DNA from: Lewinellaceae bacterium
Lineage (GTDB): Bacteria > Bacteroidota > Bacteroidia > Chitinophagales > Saprospiraceae
Assembly (NCBI GenBank): GCA_020636095.1
Contig: JACJYN010000013.1
Location: forward strand, 68,970-132,969
Direction of reading: 5' to 3'
Length of the DNA stretch: 64,000 nucleotides
Below the pieces are notes generated by a model. It was given only the letters and a program-made list of their open reading frames with translations, was not told the origin of the DNA and did not search any database. Below, in pieces: positions 61,974 to 64,000 of this stretch. Position numbers and translations under genes: made by a program. How positions within the stretch are numbered: the first letter of the stretch is position 1; every line of letters begins with the position of its first letter.

Positions 61974-62501
61974 ATGTATCCTGAATACCACCGCGAGATC
62001 ACTGAGTCGCTACTGATGGACGCCCGCTTCCTGGTGGAGGGGGAACCCGAATTCACCTGCCTGCGGGAGCACCTGGACTTCTACCAGCAATTTTTCGAAG
62101 CTTCCTTTGGCTTGTCGCTGCTCTGCCAGAGCGACTATGCCTTCCTGCAGAGCGCCCGAGATAATGATACGCTTTCGCGCGACATCTGCATCTTCCTGGG
62201 CGTGCTCTGCTATGAGATGGACCGCGAAGGCAAAAACATCATGGAGGAGTTGAGTTTCAGTACTTTCGCCTACGAGGATGTGGAACGCCTGCTGGAGCTG
62301 TCCTCCTTTCGGGAAGTACTGGAGGCCACCAAGAGCCTGCGCGATAGTTCCTCCCGGCGCAATTTCTACCACCTGCTCGCCCGCCGCCGCCTGATCGACA
62401 AGATTGACGATGAGGCCTTTCGCTTCACGCCGGGGCATAAATATTTTCTGGAATTTGCGCGGGGAGTGGCGCAAGGGATAGGGCGGGAAGAGGAGGAGTA
62501 G
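61974..62501 (+). CDS. MukE/MksE/JetB-like subunit
   Basis: This is 175 residues, preceded by AAAAAGAAG before the ATG. Tandem winged helices: LREHLDFYQQFFEASFGLSL, SDYAFLQSARDNDTLSRDIC, IFLGVLCYEMDREGKNIMEE, then FAYEDVERLLELSSFREVLE and FYHLLARRRLIDKIDDEAFR. This is the DUF4194 pattern shared by JetB and MksE, which clasp the kleisin. A 119-bp gap separates it from the kleisin gene, but it is on the same strand and no terminator is visible, so it is in the operon. Confidence 0.75.
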   Translation: MYPEYHREITESLLMDARFLVEGEPEFTCLREHLDFYQQFFEASFGLSLLCQSDYAFLQSARDNDTLSRDICIFLGVLCYEMDREGKNIMEELSFSTFAYEDVERLLELSSFREVLEATKSLRDSSSRRNFYHLLARRRLIDKIDDEAFRFTPGHKYFLEFARGVAQGIGREEEE

Positions 62502-62548
62502 CTATTCGGGGACGTTCATCCGGATGAACCGACGGGCGTATCTTCGTT

Positions 62549-63838
62549 TTAATCCTGCAAACCCAGCCTCATTTGGGTGGCATATTTTTTTATAATGTCC
62601 AGCGTAGAAACATCTTTCTCATACACAGAATACCAGCCCTGGAGTTCGTGCGGAGGGTCGCCGATAAAGTCATCCCCCGGTTGCCAGACGGCCAGGGGAG
62701 CCCGGGGGCGTCCTTCACCGCCCCATGCCCAGAAATTGCAACCCGCCATGGGGCGCCCTTCCTTGGCCAGCTGAAAAACCGTATTGAAAATATCCTGGTA
62801 GTACCGGTCCCGCCAGACGATGGAGGCCGTATCCGAATGGCTACCGTAGTCGCGGGCGATTCCAAACTCCTCCAGCACCATCGGTTTGTTCAATTTTTCG
62901 GCGAACCGGAGGTGGCGGTTAATGTAGTCTTTGGCCTTCCCCAGTGCTTTGTCATAGGTTTTTTCCGGTTCTTGCGGATCATACCACTGCCAGTTCTGTA
63001 TCCAGATGTGAATGGTGGTGTAGTCCACCTCCGGAAAGCGGTGGTCCCGTTTAAAGTGATTGCCGGTCGGAACCTGCGTATTGCCTTCACTACCTACACT
63101 GACCAGGTGATTGGGGTCCAGCTTTTTGATGAAGCGCGCCGATTCCCTGATCCATTTGCGGTATTTGCGGGCGGAGAACATACCGCGGGGTTCATTGGCC
63201 AGTTGCCAGGCCATAATGGCCGGATCTTCTTTATAGGGAATACCAGAATAGGCATTGGTTCGATTGATCAATTTTCCCAGATGGGAAAAATACGCGGCCA
63301 ACGCCGTTTTGTTTTTATAAAAGCGGGCGCTGTAGCGCATATAGGACAGCCAGTTGCCGCCCTCTGCCGGCGGAGGGTATGGGATGTCGCTTCCTTCGGC
63401 CCAGGCCACGTACTGCGCCATGCCTCCCGACCAGGGCCAGAAGTTGGACAAGCAAATAACGGCCACCATCTCTCGTTTTGCCATCTCGGCCAGCAGAAAG
63501 TCGAGGGCATCCCAAAGGCCCTCGTTGTATTGGCCAGGCGCTGGCTGCAGGGCAGGCGCCATGCGCCAGGGGGCGCCGTCCGGCCCCTCACTGCCGCCCA
63601 TAATGCGTAAGTTATCGATACCTAAAGCCTGCAGGCGGTCCAACTCGCGCAGGAGGCGGGGCCGGTTGCCGCCCGGCCCGTTTGATGCCAGGTTGAGGCC
63701 GTACCAGAAGTTGGCGCCCAGGAAACGATAAGGCTGCCCGTTGCGGATAAAACCAGCCTGCTGAACCGTGATAAATTGCTGACCCATAGTTGGAGTTCCC
63801 ATATAAATGACAAACAGAATTGCGATAAGCTTGTCCAT
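62549..63838 (-). CDS. Secreted GH5 endo-1,4-beta-mannanase
   Basis: The start is at the Met at 63838 (MDKLIAILFVIYMGTPTMGQ), a signal peptide probably cleaved near residue 20; 429 residues in all. GH5 (subfamily 7-like) signatures are FLGANFWYGLNLASNG, NLRIMGGSEGPDG, FWPWSGGMAQYVAWAEGSD, the acid/base Glu in MAWQLANEPRGM and the nucleophile Glu in MVLEEFGIARDYGSHSD. It hydrolyses beta-1,4-mannan in the periplasm or outside the cell. It has no C-terminal sorting domain. It is convergent with the condensin-like operon. Confidence 0.92.
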   Translation of the reverse strand: MDKLIAILFVIYMGTPTMGQQFITVQQAGFIRNGQPYRFLGANFWYGLNLASNGPGGNRPRLLRELDRLQALGIDNLRIMGGSEGPDGAPWRMAPALQPAPGQYNEGLWDALDFLLAEMAKREMVAVICLSNFWPWSGGMAQYVAWAEGSDIPYPPPAEGGNWLSYMRYSARFYKNKTALAAYFSHLGKLINRTNAYSGIPYKEDPAIMAWQLANEPRGMFSARKYRKWIRESARFIKKLDPNHLVSVGSEGNTQVPTGNHFKRDHRFPEVDYTTIHIWIQNWQWYDPQEPEKTYDKALGKAKDYINRHLRFAEKLNKPMVLEEFGIARDYGSHSDTASIVWRDRYYQDIFNTVFQLAKEGRPMAGCNFWAWGGEGRPRAPLAVWQPGDDFIGDPPHELQGWYSVYEKDVSTLDIIKKYATQMRLGLQD

Positions 63839-64000
63839 CTCAAATAAATTATGAATGGCCAAAATAGGAAAATCCTCCCCTAACTCAGTCTATACTACGA
63901 GCTTGTTCAAATTTCGTTTTTGAGGCGACGGTAGCCCGAAGGGGCCGGAGAAAAATAAGTTCCCCGTTTCAGGCGAGCTATTTTTTTGCTAGACGAGGCG
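63839..64000. other. Window end, non-coding, with a palindromic-looking repeat
   Basis: The last 100 bp (TTTTTGAGGCGACGGTAGCCC...GAGCTATTTTTTTGCTAG) look like an interspersed repeat similar in style to the interior of 53144-53304. No gene is seen. Confidence 0.35.

Noticed and set aside
62573..63610. Long plus-strand frame of 345 codons
   Set aside because: It is antisense to the GH5 mannanase with both catalytic glutamates; a shadow frame.

Overview
The window comes from a member of the Bacteroidota, most likely a Saprospiria-like marine or sludge bacterium. The evidence is a TAnnTTTG-type promoter, the DUF6913-dapA pair, lipoproteins with Bacteroidota-style lipoboxes, ISBst12-type IS66 elements and a GH5 beta-mannanase. 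It has two halves. Positions 1 to about 45.7 kb look like an integrated or chromosome-joined plasmid-like mobile element of lower, patchy GC. Positions about 45.8 to 64 kb look like chromosome, with an accessory ABC operon at the junction and two tRNA-Asp-like genes at 50 kb.

Layout of the accessory half: an IS with 16-bp inverted repeats and a 10-bp target duplication splits an unidentified gene (2-1777). IS66 copy 1 follows (1905-3459), then remnants of an EAD/WD40 protein (3560-4927). Next are ardC, radC and small plasmid genes (5.6-8.7 kb) and a ParE-type toxin-antitoxin pair (9.2-9.7 kb). A prokaryotic Argonaute operon with a two-TM partner occupies 11.66-16.29 kb; an IS630 has entered the Argonaute gene. 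A serine recombinase and a VapBC pair lie at 16.4-17.6 kb, followed by small proteins, a histone-H1-like protein and membrane/TPR proteins (17.8-22.3 kb). The T4CP and MobF relaxase/helicase are divergent at 22.5-27.1 kb. After them come a CHAT-repeat protein (29.4-31.0 kb), ssb, a toxin-like gene followed by two tandem paralogues, IS66 copy 2, and a membrane gene broken by an IS5-like element that is itself broken by IS66 copy 3. The last part holds a CHC2/TOPRIM primase, parAB, a TPR-CHAT protease flanked by 69-bp direct repeats, five 21-22-bp-spaced iterons, and a Rep_3-type initiator. Together, rep with iterons, parAB, primase, ssb, ardC, MobF and T4CP describe a theta-replicating mobilizable or conjugative plasmid; no mating-pair genes are seen.

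The chromosomal half: a permease with an EAD-ABC ATPase (45.8-48.9 kb), accA, a DUF6913 gene, dapA, a YdjM-like membrane hydrolase, a Crp/Fnr regulator with a DUF2892 protein, a LamG-like lipoprotein, a four-gene MukBEF/Wadjet-like operon in the order SMC-TOPRIM-kleisin-MukE (57.2-62.5 kb), and a secreted GH5 mannanase.

An important caveat is that genes in about 3.5-31 kb carry many one-base frameshifts, often in homopolymers, while genes in 39-64 kb carry none. Near-identical IS66 copies differ from the intact copy mainly at GGCC sites. Both patterns could be base-calling error rather than decay, so calls marked pseudogene should be read as 'frameshifted in this sequence'. The strongest candidates for new biology are the Argonaute/two-TM operon, the permuted condensin operon, the EAD-ABC transporter, the CHAT proteins, and a structured RNA leader present in three copies.
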